Of a stretch of DNA of 64,000 nucleotides, positions 1 through 8,671 are shown in pieces (positions within the stretch are counted from its first letter, which is position 1; the number at the start of each line of letters is the position of its first letter). The stretch comes from Ferruginibacter yonginensis (GTDB lineage Bacteria; Bacteroidota; Bacteroidia; Chitinophagales; Chitinophagaceae), in assembly GCF_042651465.1 (NCBI RefSeq), contig NZ_JBHSCZ010000001.1, positions 186,001 through 250,000 of the forward strand, written 5' to 3'. The notes below the pieces were generated by a model. It was given only the letters and a program-made list of their open reading frames with translations. It was not told the DNA's origin and did no database searches. A program made the translations under genes and the position numbers.

Positions 1-1
1 A

Positions 2-1552
2 ATAACTCAGAAAGACATTAACGATGCAGTTTGGAAAGCTTGCGACACATTTAGAGGCAGTATTGACCCTAGCGTTTATAAAGACTATGTGCTTACCATG
101 CTTTTCTTAAAATACCTCAGCGATGTGCATGATGATAAAATGGAAGGCTACTTAGAAAAATACAATAATGATGTGGAACGTGCCAAACGTGCCATGCAAC
201 ACGAACGCTTTATTGTGCCAGCGCATAGCCATTTTAAATTTTTGTACGAAGCTCGTAACGAAGCCAACATTGGTGAACTCATCAATATTGCATTGGCGGA
301 TTTAGAAGAAGCTAACCGTGAAAAATTGTATAGTGAAGACGGTGCTGGTATTTTCCAAAACATTGACTTTAACAACAGCAAGCTGGGTGAGCCTAAAGAC
401 AAAAACACCCGACTGAAAAACTTATTGCTAGATTTTAATAAGGATGCTTTAAATCTTCGTCCATCTCATTTGGATGGGAACGATATTATTGGTGGTGCTT
501 ATGAGTACCTAATTTCTAACTTTGCTAGTGATGCAGGCAAAAAAGCTGGCGAATTTTATACGCCAAGTGAAGTATCAACCTTATTAGCAAGGTTAACTCA
601 TTCTAAACCAGGTTCTCGTATTTGTGATCCTACTTGCGGTTCTGGTTCTTTACTCATAAAAGCTGGTAACGAGGTAGGCTCTGATAATTTTTCACTTTAC
701 GGCCAAGAGGCTAATGGCAGCACCTGGGCATTGGCAGTAATGAATATGTTTTTGCATGGCTTCGATAATGCAGTGATTCGTTGGGGCGATACCATCCGCA
801 ACCCTAAATTGAAAGTAGATGATATGACCTTGATGAAGTTTGACACAGTAGTTGCCAATCCACCTTTTTCTTTAGACAAATGGGGAAAGGTAGAAGATAA
901 AGATGGTGAAAAAACCACCATTAGTTACGACCCTGAAACCGATAAATATAACCGTTTTTGGAGAGGCGTACCACCCAAGAGCAAAGGCGATTGGGCATTT
1001 ATTAGTCACATGATTGAAACGCTCAACGAAGAAGGTAAAGCAGGTGTAGTGGTGCCACATGGTGTATTATTTCGTGGAAGCAGTGAAGGCCGTATACGCC
1101 AACGCACCATTGAAGAAAACTTGCTCGAAGCAGTAATTGGCTTACCTGCCAACCTGTTTTTTGGTACCGGCATACCGGCTGCTATTTTGGTATTTAACAA
1201 GCAAAAAACCAGCAATAACTTCTTGTTTATTGATGCCAGCAAACATTACGAAAGTGCCAAAAACCAAAACAAACTACGTGATACAGATATTGAACATATG
1301 GTGAACACCTACCGTGATTTTGCAACCGGCAAGCTGCAACCCGGTGTGGTGGAAGATAAGTACAGTTATGTGGCTACTGCAATAGAAATAAAGGAAAATG
1401 AATTCAATCTAAATATTGCCCGTTATGTTGACACTTTTGAAGAAGAAGCTGAGGTTGATATTGAAGTAGTAGCCCAAGATATTCAAAACTTAGAAATTGA
1501 ATTGAAGCAAGTTCAAGATGAATTAGAAAATTTATTAAGCAAACTTCAATAG
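2..1552 (+). CDS. hsdM: Type I restriction-modification DNA methyltransferase subunit HsdM (5' end cut by window edge)
   Basis: This is the N6-adenine methylation subunit of a type I restriction enzyme; it pairs with HsdS to modify host DNA. The reading frame is open from base 2, and the codons before the first usable start (GTG at 89) already read as the HsdM N-terminal helical domain (ITQKDINDAVWKACDTF), so the true start lies left of the window. The SAM-binding motif DPTCGSGSLL is at about 625-654 and the catalytic NPPF motif of N6-adenine methylases is at about 857-868. The C-terminus ends in a coiled coil rich in Glu and Leu, as expected for docking to HsdS. hsdS starts 6 bases after the stop, so the genes form one operon. 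The identification is very secure; only the missing start is uncertain. Confidence 0.96.
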   Translation: MTQKDINDAVWKACDTFRGSIDPSVYKDYVLTMLFLKYLSDVHDDKMEGYLEKYNNDVERAKRAMQHERFIVPAHSHFKFLYEARNEANIGELINIALADLEEANREKLYSEDGAGIFQNIDFNNSKLGEPKDKNTRLKNLLLDFNKDALNLRPSHLDGNDIIGGAYEYLISNFASDAGKKAGEFYTPSEVSTLLARLTHSKPGSRICDPTCGSGSLLIKAGNEVGSDNFSLYGQEANGSTWALAVMNMFLHGFDNAVIRWGDTIRNPKLKVDDMTLMKFDTVVANPPFSLDKWGKVEDKDGEKTTISYDPETDKYNRFWRGVPPKSKGDWAFISHMIETLNEEGKAGVVVPHGVLFRGSSEGRIRQRTIEENLLEAVIGLPANLFFGTGIPAAILVFNKQKTSNNFLFIDASKHYESAKNQNKLRDTDIEHMVNTYRDFATGKLQPGVVEDKYSYVATAIEIKENEFNLNIARYVDTFEEEAEVDIEVVAQDIQNLEIELKQVQDELENLLSKLQ

Positions 1553-1558
1553 AATATT

Positions 1559-2776
1559 ATGGAACAGTCGAAAAATATAACACACAAACATTCCGCAGCA
1601 GGTTTTATTCCAAAGGAATGGGAAGTAAATAATTTAGAAAAAATTGCTGAATTTAGAAATGGTAAAGCTCATGAAAATATTGTTGATTCTGAAGGCAAAT
1701 ACATAATTATTAACTCTAAGTTTATATCTACAGAAGGGGAAGTTGCAAAGTATTCTAAAGAAATACTTTGCCCGTTGTCTAAAGGTGAAATTGTCATGGT
1801 TATGAGTGATGTTCCAAATGGCAAAGCTATTGCCAAATGTTTCTATGTTAAAGAGGATAATCTCTACACTCTAAATCAAAGGATTTGTGCCATTACTGCA
1901 AAAAAGGTTGATCCCATATTTTTATATTATGCCCTGAACAGAAATAAATATTACCTAACATTTGACGATGGCGTTAATCAAACAAATTTGAGAAAAGAAG
2001 AAGTATTAGAATGCCCGATCCCACTTCCCCCCCTCCCTGAGCAAAAAGCCATAGCCCAAGTACTCAGCACTGCAGATGCTGCCATACACACTATTGAAAA
2101 ACTCATTGCCCAAAAAGAACTCCGCAAAAAATGGCTCATGCAGCAATTGCTTACGGGGAAGCAAAGATTGAAGGGGTTTGATGGGGAGTGGAAGGAACAT
2201 TCTTATGAGAAAATACTTAAAGTGGTAAAGAGAAATTTTGATTGGGATGAAAACGAATTGTATAAACTGATTAGCGTTAGACGAAGGTCAGGCGGTATAT
2301 TCTACCGTGAAGCTTTATATGGTCATCAAATACTAGTCAAAACTTTACGTACAGCCATCGAGGGAGATTTTTTGTTTTCGAAAATGCAAATCCTACACGG
2401 TGCATCAGCTTTGGTTACAAAAGAATTCGATGGGGCTAAGATTTCAGGTTCATATATAGCTGTGGTTCCAAAAGATAAAAAGCAATTGAATATGGAGTTT
2501 TTTCAATGGTATTCACAAACACCATACTTCTATCATCAAACTTATATCTCAAGTTATGGTGTGCATATTGAGAAAATGACATTTGACTTTGATACGTTCC
2601 TTCAACTCGAAATGAAACTTCCATCCATCGAAGAACAAACTGCCATTGCCCAAGTGTTGCAAGCGGCCGATAAAGAAATCAGCCTGCTTAAAGCCAAAGC
2701 AGCAAAGTTGAGGGAGCAGAAAAAGGGGTTGATGCAGGTGTTGTTGACAGGGAAGAAAAGATTAAAAATTAATTAG
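1559..2776 (+). CDS. hsdS: Type I restriction-modification specificity subunit HsdS
   Basis: HsdS reads the bipartite DNA target and brings together HsdM and HsdR. The 405-residue protein has the classic two-half layout. Target-recognition domain 1 spans roughly residues 15-150 and ends in a conserved spacer with PLPPLPEQKAIAQVL and LLTGKQRLKGF. Target-recognition domain 2 spans roughly 210-350 and ends in a second copy of the spacer with IEEQTAIAQVL and LLTGKKRLK. The two spacers form the antiparallel coiled coil that sets the distance between the half-sites. The gene sits 6 bases after hsdM and one base before the SEC-C gene. No second hsdS, partial hsdS or recombinase gene is visible nearby, so there is no sign of specificity shuffling by inversion. 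The DNA target cannot be predicted by eye. Confidence 0.95.
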   Translation: MEQSKNITHKHSAAGFIPKEWEVNNLEKIAEFRNGKAHENIVDSEGKYIIINSKFISTEGEVAKYSKEILCPLSKGEIVMVMSDVPNGKAIAKCFYVKEDNLYTLNQRICAITAKKVDPIFLYYALNRNKYYLTFDDGVNQTNLRKEEVLECPIPLPPLPEQKAIAQVLSTADAAIHTIEKLIAQKELRKKWLMQQLLTGKQRLKGFDGEWKEHSYEKILKVVKRNFDWDENELYKLISVRRRSGGIFYREALYGHQILVKTLRTAIEGDFLFSKMQILHGASALVTKEFDGAKISGSYIAVVPKDKKQLNMEFFQWYSQTPYFYHQTYISSYGVHIEKMTFDFDTFLQLEMKLPSIEEQTAIAQVLQAADKEISLLKAKAAKLREQKKGLMQVLLTGKKRLKIN

Positions 2777-2777
2777 T

Positions 2778-4016
2778 ATGGAGCCAAGTAAAAATGCACT
2801 CTGCCCCTGCGGGAGTGGAAAAAAATATAAAAGATGCTGCCTTTTAAAAGGTGGCATTGTGTTGTGCGGTAAAAAACCACAGTTTAAATACAATAAGCAA
2901 TTTAACCGCTACGAATCTGGCATTGACCATCATTACGCTAACTTTAATAATCAAGGTTGCGATTACATTGATTCAAAACCATATATCGGCAAAATAAAAT
3001 GTCGGCTGGTACATGAAGCCGGAAACTCAATAATTATCCCGGATTATCTATTATTGAAAAATGGTTGGATTCAACCATTACATTTCACAGCTCCCTTTTT
3101 ATTTAAGTTAGATGAAAAGTCTATCGGTTGTGACTTCTTTATTGACATTCAAAACGGGGAAACAATTAAAGTTCGCTTTTATAATTACCAAATACTTCAA
3201 ACTTACCCGGACAAGAGCCAGCTATATGAATGTGAAATTTTTGGCCCGGCAGATATTGAAGAATATGCTTGCGGTGAATATAAAACCATTGATGATAAAA
3301 TTTACTTCAAACTGTTTCATCACACGAATGAAGGAGGCTACAACGGCATAACAGGCACTAAAACATTAAGGTCTTCAAAATGGAATTACAGAGGAAGTAA
3401 GGAATGTGTAAATTATCATTTCGCTTATTTCACCCACATTCCTGAAGTCAAGTATCCAAATGATTTAATTACAGTTGCTATGTCTGCAGATGGCGATATT
3501 GATTACATGATTGATTCTTTTGTGTTGCCAAAAGTGATGCTACCTGATTACCGGAAAAGATTTGAAAATTCGATTTACACAGCCAAGGTATATCGTTCAA
3601 CAACCACTGACAGGAATTATACAATCGAATTTTTAATTCCCATAGAATCCCTTGATGTGAAACACATTTATCTACATCATCAGGGGCATTTGTTTTTTTA
3701 TGAAATGTGTTTCCCTTACATCCACCGAATAAAGCTAAAGGCCAACAGCACTTTACCTTTTACTGATGACTTCCGCATTGAGAATGTTGATGTAATTGTA
3801 AACTCTGAATACTCAATAATTGGTGATGCAAGAAATAAAGAAGGACTGGCTGCTCCATTTGAAGAAGATGAAACAAAATTCATCTATAAGATTGAAGATT
3901 GCGGAAAAGAATCAATTCATGATTTTTGGTTTAGTCATGAAAATAAAGATTTGTTCACAGGTAAGGTTGTAGAGACATTAAAATTAAAAGACGTTGACGA
4001 TAATCCAACAAAATAG
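2778..4016 (+). CDS. SEC-C metal-binding motif protein of unknown function inside the hsd operon
   Basis: The 412-residue protein starts with a SEC-C zinc motif (CPCGSGKKYKRCC, Cys 9, 11, 20 and 21), the short knuckle also found at the end of SecA and in many unrelated proteins. The remaining roughly 385 residues match nothing I recognise. They are rich in Tyr, Asp, Ile and aromatic residues, with no signal peptide or membrane segment, so the protein is probably cytoplasmic. It begins one base after the hsdS stop, which implies translational coupling. SEC-C domains are found in some accessory genes of defence loci, so a restriction-linked role is possible but is inference from position. A fragment of an hsdR start follows only 4 bases after its stop. 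Confidence 0.7.
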   Translation: MEPSKNALCPCGSGKKYKRCCLLKGGIVLCGKKPQFKYNKQFNRYESGIDHHYANFNNQGCDYIDSKPYIGKIKCRLVHEAGNSIIIPDYLLLKNGWIQPLHFTAPFLFKLDEKSIGCDFFIDIQNGETIKVRFYNYQILQTYPDKSQLYECEIFGPADIEEYACGEYKTIDDKIYFKLFHHTNEGGYNGITGTKTLRSSKWNYRGSKECVNYHFAYFTHIPEVKYPNDLITVAMSADGDIDYMIDSFVLPKVMLPDYRKRFENSIYTAKVYRSTTTDRNYTIEFLIPIESLDVKHIYLHHQGHLFFYEMCFPYIHRIKLKANSTLPFTDDFRIENVDVIVNSEYSIIGDARNKEGLAAPFEEDETKFIYKIEDCGKESIHDFWFSHENKDLFTGKVVETLKLKDVDDNPTK

Positions 4017-4020
4017 ATAA

Positions 4021-4098
4021 ATGGAAAAACGAAGTTTTAAAGAAGACCATATAAGCCAGATGCCGGCATTGCAAATACTGTTGAATTTGGCTATATAA
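4021..4098 (+). pseudogene. Relic of an hsdR 5' end (26 codons, second divergent copy)
   Basis: ATG followed by 24 codons and TAA reads MEKRSFKEDHISQMPALQIL and on, against METPSFKEDDISQIPALQML at the start of the intact hsdR at 5444. About 60 of 70 aligned bases agree. The similarity stops where a one-base loss shifts the frame at the Leu-Gly-Tyr codons, though the bases taagt reappear just after. The relic lies exactly where hsdR would normally follow the upstream genes. It therefore marks the old junction before the fic segment (4099-5443) was placed in front of the present hsdR. The divergence argues for joining of two different alleles rather than a recent duplication. Confidence 0.85.
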
Positions 4099-4164
4099 GT
4101 TTAATAAACCAAAATATGCACAACAAATCTGATGACTTTATTGTGCAAAAACTACTTTACAGAT

Positions 4165-5244
4165 ATGGCATACAAAATACCACAACTCCCTTTGGATTTC
4201 GATATTGAAACCAAAGCCATTATGAAAAAAACGGCTGCTGCACGTAGTGCTTTAGCGGAGATGAAAGGAGCTGCCTTGAGCATTCCTAATGAAAGTATTT
4301 TAATCAGTACCCTTTCACTACAAGAAGCCAAAGACAGTTCGGCCATTGAAAACATCATCACCACTCATGATGAATTGTATCAGGGAGATTATCTGAAAAG
4401 GGAATTTAAATCTATCGCATCTAAAGAAGTGCACAACTATGCCGAAGCATTGCGTTGGGGTTTTGAAACCGTAAGGCAAAAAGGAATATTGATTAACAGC
4501 CACATCTTACAAATGCAAGCAACGCTTGAAGAAAATGATGCAGGTTTTAGAAAAGTACCCGGTACCGAACTAAAAAATGAGCAAACGGGAGCAATTGTTT
4601 ATACCCCACCGCAAACGCATGATGAAGTATTGGCACACATGAACAACCTTGAGCAGTTTATGAATGACAATGCACTTAGCAATTGGGACCCATTGGTAAA
4701 AATGGCCATTATTCACCATCAGTTTGAAAGTATCCACCCATTTTATGATGGTAACGGAAGAACAGGAAGGATTATCAATATCCTTTATTTGGTAAAAGGA
4801 GGTTTGTTGAATTTGCCCATACTGTATTTAAGCCGCTACATCAATCAAAACAAAGCAGATTATTACCGCCTGCTGCAAAAAGTACGCACCGAAAACGCCT
4901 GGGAAGAATGGGTGCTGTACATCCTTGAAGGAGTGGAGCAAACTTCTTTGCAAACCATCAAAGTCATTGAGGGCATAAAGAAGTTGATGCAAAGCCATAA
5001 GGATAGAATTAGGACGGAGCTTCCTAAAATTTACAGCCAGGATTTGCTGAATAACCTATTCCGACATCCTTACACCAAAATTGATTTTGTAATGGAAGAA
5101 ACCGGGGTAAGTCGTAAAACTGCGGCTAAGTACCTTGACGAATTGGATAAACTTGGTATTGTGAGCAAACAAAAGATTTGGAAGGATAACTACTACATCA
5201 ACATCGATTTATATAACCTTTTACAGAATGTTAGCAAATTATAG
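4165..5244 (+). CDS. Fic-family protein (probable AMP-transferase) with C-terminal winged helix
   Basis: Fic enzymes transfer AMP or another phosphate-containing group to target proteins. The active-site motif HPFYDGNGRTGR is complete at about residues 191-202, including the catalytic His. An inhibitory motif S-x-x-x-E-N (Ser58, Glu62, Asn63) lies N-terminal to the Fic core, which places the protein in the class II, self-inhibited group. Residues about 297-350 look like a winged helix (EETGVSRKTAAKYLDELDKLG), so the protein may bind DNA and control its own locus. The start ATG at 4165 was chosen because the family begins MAYKIPQLP-like; an in-frame ATG at 4132 is possible. It lies between the hsdR relic and intact hsdR. 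Fic genes are known passengers of type I restriction loci, but the substrate here is unknown. Confidence 0.88.
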   Translation: MAYKIPQLPLDFDIETKAIMKKTAAARSALAEMKGAALSIPNESILISTLSLQEAKDSSAIENIITTHDELYQGDYLKREFKSIASKEVHNYAEALRWGFETVRQKGILINSHILQMQATLEENDAGFRKVPGTELKNEQTGAIVYTPPQTHDEVLAHMNNLEQFMNDNALSNWDPLVKMAIIHHQFESIHPFYDGNGRTGRIINILYLVKGGLLNLPILYLSRYINQNKADYYRLLQKVRTENAWEEWVLYILEGVEQTSLQTIKVIEGIKKLMQSHKDRIRTELPKIYSQDLLNNLFRHPYTKIDFVMEETGVSRKTAAKYLDELDKLGIVSKQKIWKDNYYINIDLYNLLQNVSKL

Positions 5245-5329
5245 TCAAGGTCAAAAGAACAGCGAATTTACACATGATAAACCTATCATGAGTAAAATAT
5301 CTAATTTTCTACTTATGATAAACGGCTCA

Positions 5330-5399
5330 TGTATAGAAAATGCTCAAAACCTTTACATGAGGAAACCAATATGTAAAGGTTTTGAGCATTTTCTATACA
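5330..5399. repeat. Perfect 29-bp inverted repeat with 12-base loop, between fic and hsdR
   Basis: The left arm at 5330-5358 and the right arm at 5371-5399 are exact reverse complements over 29 bases, around the loop gaggaaaccaat. The stem is much longer than an ordinary intrinsic terminator, is AT-rich, and has no downstream T tract on the plus strand. It sits 86 bases after the fic stop and 45 bases before the hsdR GTG. An RNA through here would fold into a very stable hairpin that could limit read-through into hsdR, protect an mRNA end, or mark a small mobile or recombination element. The function is not known. Confidence 0.9.
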
Positions 5400-5443
5400 A
5401 ATCTCAGTTTATAATTCATCATTCATAACTCATATTTCATAAA

Positions 5444-8400
5444 GTGGAAACACCAAGTTTTAAAGAAGACGATATCAGCCAGATTCCTGCACTGCAAATG
5501 CTGGTGAATTTGGGCTACACCTATTTAAGTCCGGCAGAAGCCGATAGGCAAAGAGGTAGCAAAACATCCAATGTATTGCTAGAAGATGTGTTGCGGAAGC
5601 AATTGAAGGAAATAAACAGCATACGAGTAAGTGCTACCAAAACCAGCATTTTTACTGATGAAAATATTGAAAAAGGCATATTGGCATTGAAAAACCTGCC
5701 CATGAATGAAGGGTACATTGCCGCCAGTGAAAAGGTATACAACCTGATTACCTTAGGTCAGGCATTAGAACAAAGTGTGGATGGAGACAAAAAGAGTTTT
5801 ACACTTCAATACATTGACTGGAAAAACATCGGCAATAATGTATTTCATGTAACGGAAGAATTCAGTGTGATTAGAAGCACCAGCAAAGAGCATTACCGAC
5901 CTGATCTGGTGTTGTTTGTAAATGGTATTCCGGTTTGCATTATTGAGTGTAAACGACCTGATATGAAGGAGCCATTGAAACAGGCTATCAGTCAGCATCT
6001 ACGCAATCAACAAGAAGATGGTATCCGCAGTTTGTTTGTGTATTCACAATTGACTTTGAGCATCGCTACACAAGAGGCAGCTTATGCTACCAATGCCACA
6101 CCTGAAAAATTTTGGGCAAAGTGGCAAGAGAAATTTACTAGTGATGATGAAGAGAGAAATTACAAAATCAAATTACAACAACTCAAAAATAAACCGCTTT
6201 CAATATCAGTCAAAGAGCAACTTTTTACTGACCGTTTCAAATATGTTCGTCAATATTTTGATGCTTTGGAACAAGAAGAAATTCTACCAACCGAACAGGA
6301 CAATTATTTGTTTGGATTATGTCGCCCTGAACGATTGATGGACATTGTTTTTAATTTTATTTTATTCGATAATGGAGATAAAAAAGTGGCCCGTTACCAG
6401 CAGTTTTTCGCTATCAAAAAATCTATGCAACGAATAAAGCATGTTGAAAATGGAAAACGTAGAGGCGGTGTAATTTGGCATACACAAGGAAGCGGAAAAT
6501 CATTAACGATGGTGATGCTGGCACAAGCCATAGCCATGGAACCAAGTATTCGCAATCCTAAAATTGTATTGGTAACTGACAGAACAGATTTAGATAATCA
6601 GATAACAAGTACTTTTCGGAAGTGTGGCAGGTTTGTAGAAAATGCTACTACTGGTCAGCGCTTGGTTGAGTTACTTGAAAGCAAAAGTGATGCAGTGGTA
6701 ACCACCATCATCAACAAATTTGTGGCGGCTGTAAAGAAAATTGATAAGCCTTTAGAAAGCCACAATATTTTTGTTTTGGTAGATGAAGGGCATCGAACAC
6801 AACATGGCACGTTTAATATTGACATGCAAAAGACTTTGCCGAATGCCTGTTTTATTGCCATGACAGGAACACCGTTATTTAAAAAAGATAAAAGCACTGC
6901 AGAAAAATTTGGTGGTATGATTGATGCTTACACAGTGGATCAAGCTGTGAAAGACAAAGCAGTTGTTCCATTATTGTATGAAGGGAGATTGGCATTGCAA
7001 AATGTAAATTCTAGTCCGATTGATACTTTTTTCGGAATGGTATCTGAACCATTAACTGATTACCAAAAAGCAGACATCAAGAGAAAGTTTGCCCGATACG
7101 ATCATTTGAATTCAGCCGAACAAAAAATGAGGATGATTGCCTGGGACATCAGCTATCATTTTCGTGATAATTGGCAGGGGAGAACACCTTTCAAAGGTCA
7201 ATTAGTTTGCGACAAAAAAGTTAACGCCATTAAGTACAAAGAGTATTTAGATGAAATAGGTATTGTGAGTAGTGAAGTGTTGATTTCATCTATTGATGAT
7301 AGAGAAGGAGAAGACAGTGCCTATGAGAAATCCACTGAAAAAGAAAATCAGTTTTGGAAAAGAATGATGGATGAACATGGCAATTCAAAAAGTTATGAAA
7401 AAAACATCATCAATCGATTTAAGAATCAGAAAGACCCGGAAATCATTATAGTAGTTGATAAATTACTTACGGGTTTTGATGAACCTAAAAACACAGTTCT
7501 ATATCTAACAAGAAATTTGCAAAGCCACAAACTCTTGCAAGCCATAGCAAGGGTAAATCGTATTTATCCTGATAAAGAGTTTGGCTACATTATTGACTAT
7601 TATGGTGTAATTGAAAACTTAGATGATGCACTGCAATTGTATTCATCCTTTGAAGATTTTGATAATGAAGATTTAGCTGGTACAATTACCAATATTGCTG
7701 ATGAAATTAAAAAGCTTCCACAAAAGCATTCGGACCTTTGGGATATTTTCAAAACCATTACTAACAAACGTGATGCAGAGGCCTACCAGCAATTATTAAA
7801 AGATGAAGCGATACGGGTTTTGTTTTATGATAAACTAGCTGCATTTGCCAAGGGCTTGAAACTTGCTTTATCATCCATTCAATTTCATAAAGAGGTTGAA
7901 GAAAAAAACATCAACCGCTACAAAGAAGATTTGACGATGTTCTTAAAACTTCGTTTAGCAGTAGTAGAAAGATACAGCGATCAAATAGATTATAAACAGT
8001 ACGAAGGTCAAATTCAAAAATTAATTGATACACATATCACCACTGAGAAAGTTGAAACCATTACTGAACTAGTGAACATTTTTGATAAGGACAAATTTCA
8101 GCAGGAAGTAGAAAAAGCAATTGGAGATGATGCCAAGGCAGATAGAATTGAAAGCAGAACATCTAAGCATATTTCAGAAAAAATGGATGAAGATCCTGCT
8201 TTCTATAAGAAATTTTCACAAATGTTGAAAGATGTTATTGAAGCGTATGAAGCAGGAAGAATCAGTAGTGCTGAGCGGCTGAAAAGAAGTCAAGATATCA
8301 TGGAAAGTGTATTGGCACATACCGACAATGATATTCCAGAGCAGCTAAAAGATAGGGGTGTTGCCAAAGCATTTTTTGGTTTGACAGTTGAAGCACTTTC

Positions 8401-8671
8401 AGAAAAATTTCAAGACAATATTGTTCGTAAAGAAGTCGCAATACAAACGGCTTTGCATATTGACGACCTGATTCAAGATGCTGTTTTAGACTACGGCAAA
8501 CCCATTATTGACTGGCAGTATAAAACAAACATCACAGGCAAATTGCTTATTGAAATTGGCGACTATCTGATTGATGAAGTAAGAGATAAGTACAATGTGG
8601 ACTTGCCATTTAAAGACATGGACAAGATAGCAGAGGATTGTATTGAAGTAGCTAAAATCCGTTATAAGTAA
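5444..8671 (+). CDS. hsdR: Type I restriction endonuclease/translocase subunit HsdR
   Basis: HsdR is the motor and nuclease subunit that translocates unmodified DNA and cuts it. The 1075-residue length is normal. The N-terminal PD-(D/E)xK nuclease is visible as RPDLVLF (about residue 151) and IECKRPD (about 167-173). The superfamily 2 helicase motor follows, with Walker A GSGKS (about 349), DEGHR (about 446) and TGTP (about 473). The C-terminal third is helical, as in HsdR subunits that bind the methylase. The start is GTG at 5444, supported by the aligned relic at 4021. The metallopeptidase gene overlaps the stop by one base. All key motifs are present, so the enzyme is probably active together with the upstream HsdMS. 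Confidence 0.96.
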   Translation: METPSFKEDDISQIPALQMLVNLGYTYLSPAEADRQRGSKTSNVLLEDVLRKQLKEINSIRVSATKTSIFTDENIEKGILALKNLPMNEGYIAASEKVYNLITLGQALEQSVDGDKKSFTLQYIDWKNIGNNVFHVTEEFSVIRSTSKEHYRPDLVLFVNGIPVCIIECKRPDMKEPLKQAISQHLRNQQEDGIRSLFVYSQLTLSIATQEAAYATNATPEKFWAKWQEKFTSDDEERNYKIKLQQLKNKPLSISVKEQLFTDRFKYVRQYFDALEQEEILPTEQDNYLFGLCRPERLMDIVFNFILFDNGDKKVARYQQFFAIKKSMQRIKHVENGKRRGGVIWHTQGSGKSLTMVMLAQAIAMEPSIRNPKIVLVTDRTDLDNQITSTFRKCGRFVENATTGQRLVELLESKSDAVVTTIINKFVAAVKKIDKPLESHNIFVLVDEGHRTQHGTFNIDMQKTLPNACFIAMTGTPLFKKDKSTAEKFGGMIDAYTVDQAVKDKAVVPLLYEGRLALQNVNSSPIDTFFGMVSEPLTDYQKADIKRKFARYDHLNSAEQKMRMIAWDISYHFRDNWQGRTPFKGQLVCDKKVNAIKYKEYLDEIGIVSSEVLISSIDDREGEDSAYEKSTEKENQFWKRMMDEHGNSKSYEKNIINRFKNQKDPEIIIVVDKLLTGFDEPKNTVLYLTRNLQSHKLLQAIARVNRIYPDKEFGYIIDYYGVIENLDDALQLYSSFEDFDNEDLAGTITNIADEIKKLPQKHSDLWDIFKTITNKRDAEAYQQLLKDEAIRVLFYDKLAAFAKGLKLALSSIQFHKEVEEKNINRYKEDLTMFLKLRLAVVERYSDQIDYKQYEGQIQKLIDTHITTEKVETITELVNIFDKDKFQQEVEKAIGDDAKADRIESRTSKHISEKMDEDPAFYKKFSQMLKDVIEAYEAGRISSAERLKRSQDIMESVLAHTDNDIPEQLKDRGVAKAFFGLTVEALSEKFQDNIVRKEVAIQTALHIDDLIQDAVLDYGKPIIDWQYKTNITGKLLIEIGDYLIDEVRDKYNVDLPFKDMDKIAEDCIEVAKIRYK

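Noticed and set aside
1559..2776. Phase-variable hsdS
   Set aside because: There is one hsdS only, with no inverted partner copy or recombinase gene nearby.
5228..5428. Small gene between fic and hsdR
   Set aside because: It overlaps the fic end and most of it lies in the perfect hairpin; the peptide has no recognisable features.
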